From Shewanella cyperi (GTDB taxonomy: Bacteria > Pseudomonadota > Gammaproteobacteria > Enterobacterales > Shewanellaceae), in contig NZ_CP071501.1 in NCBI RefSeq assembly GCF_017354985.1, forward strand, positions 2,809,501 through 2,873,500: DNA of 64,000 bases, read 5' to 3'. This document shows positions 62,165 to 64,000 of the stretch, one piece after another. The notes under the pieces are model-generated. The model searched no databases, had not been told where the DNA came from, and worked only from the letters and a program-made list of their open reading frames with translations. The number at the start of each line of letters is the position of its first letter. Position 1 is the stretch's first letter. The translations under genes were made by a program, and so were the position numbers.

Positions 62165-63928
62165 TTAAACCAATGACAAGAGCTGGGCACCGACCGTCAC
62201 CGAGTCCCCTTCCTTGACCCACAGCTTGGCGATAACACCATCGGCCTGGGCGCGGATCTCGGTTTCCATCTTCATGGCTTCCAAGATGATCACCACGTCT
62301 CCGGCGCAAACCCTGTCTCCCGGCGATACGTGAACCTTGAAGATATTGCCGGACAGGGGAGCACTCATCTCCAGCCTGCATTCGCCTGTCTCAGGCACCA
62401 CAGGGCTCGGCTTTGAGGCACCGCCAAGGGGTTGGATTTGGCTTATCTCACCGCCGGCGGACACCTCAACCACAAAACGCTGGCCTTCGACCGTCACAGT
62501 GTAGGTTTCAGGCCCGGTGCTGACGGATGGCGGAGGCTCAGTCCCCGGTGCAGGCTCAAAGGCATCGGTATTGCCGCGGTTGCGCAAAAATTGCAGCCCG
62601 ATTTGCGGAAACAGAGCGTAGGTAAGTACATCGTCATCGAGGCCGTCACAAAGGAGAAACTGCTCACTGGCGGCGCGGGCACTGAGCTCACTGCGCAACC
62701 TGTCCAATTCGGGCTGCAGCAGATCTGCCGGACGGCAGTTGATGGGCTCATTACCCGCCAGCACCCGCGCCTGCAACTCGGGATTCACCGGCGCAGGGGT
62801 GGCACCGTATTCCCCTTTAAGCACGCCCTCGGTTTCCCGGGTCAGGGACTTGTATCTTTCTCCCATAAGCACGTTGATAACTGCCTGGGTGCCCACTATC
62901 TGAGAGGTGGGCGTCACCAACGGCAGGAAACCCAAATCTTCCCGGACTTTTGGGATTTCATCCAGCACCAGATCCAGCTTGTCCAGCGCCCCCTGCTCAC
63001 GGAGCTGGCTCTCCATATTGGTGAGCATGCCGCCGGGCACCTGGGCCCGAAGAATACGGGAATCAATGCCCTGCAATGCCCCCTCGAAACGGGCATACTT
63101 CCTGCGGACCTTGCGGAAATAGGCCGCTATGTCTTCCAGCAGCGCCAGATCCAGACCGGTACTGCGCTCGGTATCCTCCACCATGGCCACCAGGGTTTCG
63201 GTAGCGCTGTGACCATAGGTCTGGCTCATGGAGGAAATGGCGGTATCCAGCACGTCTATGCCGGCCTCAATAGCTTTCTGATAGGTGGCGGTGGACAGTC
63301 CCGTGGTGGCATGGCAATGCATGGCAATCACCAGGCCGGTCTGACTCTTGAGTCGGCTGACCAGTTCAAAGGCCTCCATGGGCCTGAGCAATCCCGCCAT
63401 ATCCTTGATGCACAGGGAATCACAGCCCATGTCTTCCAGGCGTTTGGCCATGTCCACCCAGGTATCGAGATTGTGTACCGGACTGGTGGTGTAGGAGATG
63501 GTACCTTGAGCGTGTGCACCGACCTGTTTGACGGCCCGCACCGCTTCCTGCAGGTTACGCACATCATTCATGGCATCAAAAATACGGAATACGTCCATAC
63601 CATTTTCGTGGGCGCGCTCGACAAACCTGTGCACCAGATCATCAGCGTAGTGGCGATAGCCCAACAGATTTTGTCCCCGCAGCAACATCTGTTGCGGCGT
63701 ATTGGGCATGGCTTGCTTCAGCAGCCGCAATCTTTCCCAGGGATCTTCCCCCAGATAACGAATGCAGGCATCGAAAGTGGCGCCGCCCCAGGTTTCCAGC
63801 GACCAGTAACCCACCTGATCAAGTTTGGCCGCAATGGGCAACATATCGTCGATGCGCAACCGGGTCGCCAGCAAGGATTGGTGGGCGTCCCTCAGCACCA
63901 CATCGGTCAGGGCCAGTGGCTTACTCAT
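62165..63928 (-). CDS. oadA: Oxaloacetate decarboxylase alpha subunit OadA
   Basis: 587 residues. The carboxyltransferase barrel begins [19 protein letters not shown] (with the metal-binding aspartate) and runs to about 300; MHCHATTGL near 215 supplies metal histidines. A linker leads to the C-terminal biotin domain with the biotinyl lysine in EAMKME near 552. It transfers carbon dioxide from oxaloacetate to biotin. The ATG at 63928 overlaps the oadG stop as ATGA, so oadG, oadA and oadB form one operon. Confidence 0.96.
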   Translation of the reverse strand: MSKPLALTDVVLRDAHQSLLATRLRIDDMLPIAAKLDQVGYWSLETWGGATFDACIRYLGEDPWERLRLLKQAMPNTPQQMLLRGQNLLGYRHYADDLVHRFVERAHENGMDVFRIFDAMNDVRNLQEAVRAVKQVGAHAQGTISYTTSPVHNLDTWVDMAKRLEDMGCDSLCIKDMAGLLRPMEAFELVSRLKSQTGLVIAMHCHATTGLSTATYQKAIEAGIDVLDTAISSMSQTYGHSATETLVAMVEDTERSTGLDLALLEDIAAYFRKVRRKYARFEGALQGIDSRILRAQVPGGMLTNMESQLREQGALDKLDLVLDEIPKVREDLGFLPLVTPTSQIVGTQAVINVLMGERYKSLTRETEGVLKGEYGATPAPVNPELQARVLAGNEPINCRPADLLQPELDRLRSELSARAASEQFLLCDGLDDDVLTYALFPQIGLQFLRNRGNTDAFEPAPGTEPPPSVSTGPETYTVTVEGQRFVVEVSAGGEISQIQPLGGASKPSPVVPETGECRLEMSAPLSGNIFKVHVSPGDRVCAGDVVIILEAMKMETEIRAQADGVIAKLWVKEGDSVTVGAQLLSLV

Positions 63929-64000
63929 TGATTCTGTCCCTCCCGGGTTCTGTGTTGAAAAATGGCAATGCGTATGGCTTCAAGTACCTTTGGGTCCAGC
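63925..64000 (-). CDS. oadG: Oxaloacetate decarboxylase gamma subunit OadG (3' end only)
   Basis: Only the last 24 residues are in the window ([17 protein letters not shown] ... NQ, then TGA). The helix ending in a basic FQHR segment matches the C-terminus of OadG, which anchors the alpha subunit to the beta subunit and binds Zn2+. The stop overlaps the oadA start (ATGA), the usual gamma-alpha-beta order. The 5' part lies past the right edge. Confidence 0.82.
   Translation of the reverse strand, partial: LDPKVLEAIRIAIFQHRTREGQNQ

Noticed and set aside
1..64000. tRNA, rRNA, CRISPR arrays or complete insertion sequences
   Set aside because: I looked for conserved stems, array-like repeats and transposase motifs and found none I could support.

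Overview
The window reads as a chromosomal segment of a gammaproteobacterium, most likely a Shewanella or close relative. The basis is gene content and style: rdgC, phoB-phoR beside a solitary pstS, a gamma-type porin, purE-purK, gshA, an oxaloacetate decarboxylase oadG-A-B set, a TIGR02922-type small protein, an OhrR/Ohr pair, a NemR/NemA-like pair and many c-di-GMP enzymes. I see no rRNA, tRNA or CRISPR array. Genus is inference; no database was searched.

Bases 1 to about 13,330 are accessory DNA. On the minus strand lies a type I restriction-modification system, hsdR, hsdM, hsdS (hsdS runs off the left edge). hsdR is separated from hsdM-hsdS by four small genes. Next comes a lone PD-(D/E)xK-like protein. 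Then follows an AT-rich five-gene plus-strand operon (8043-12970): a tandem AAA ATPase, a WYL-domain regulator, a 69-residue protein, a winged-helix protein with an unrecognised C-terminal domain, and a two-helix membrane protein. Two promoter regions in it carry the same palindrome, and the block is bracketed by related 37-bp direct repeats. It is the best candidate here for an undescribed defence-type system.

Bases 13,400-36,000 look like ordinary core genome: a DCC-family protein, DEAD-box helicase, PAS-GGDEF-EAL protein, Lon-like protease, OhrR/Ohr with palindromic operators, an Old Yellow Enzyme with a divergent TetR regulator and three operators, a YebC/YeeN-type regulator, a DMT exporter, two N-acetyltransferases, an aspartoacylase-like enzyme followed by a FAH-family hydrolase, PhnA, an RsmB-like methyltransferase with a partly duplicated 3' end, and MgtE.

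Bases 36,100-44,900 hold glutathione peroxidase, an M1 aminopeptidase, pstS with a phased Pho-box array, phoR, phoB, a porin and rdgC. The aminopeptidase gene is flanked by three related transcription units that encode no obvious protein (two on one side, one on the other). Each has a sigma-E-like promoter with a 16-nt spacer, a shared pyrimidine-rich core and an intrinsic terminator: a probable new family of envelope-stress small RNAs.

Bases 44,900-64,000 contain an HD-GYP protein, a periplasmic solute-binding-like protein, an ECF sigma factor overlapping its probable anti-sigma partner, a SulP/DauA-like transporter, purE-purK, a GAF-GGDEF protein, gshA in an operon with two lipoproteins, a large M16 metalloprotease lipoprotein, a dicarboxylate/cation symporter, a 55-residue membrane protein, and oadB, oadA and the end of oadG.
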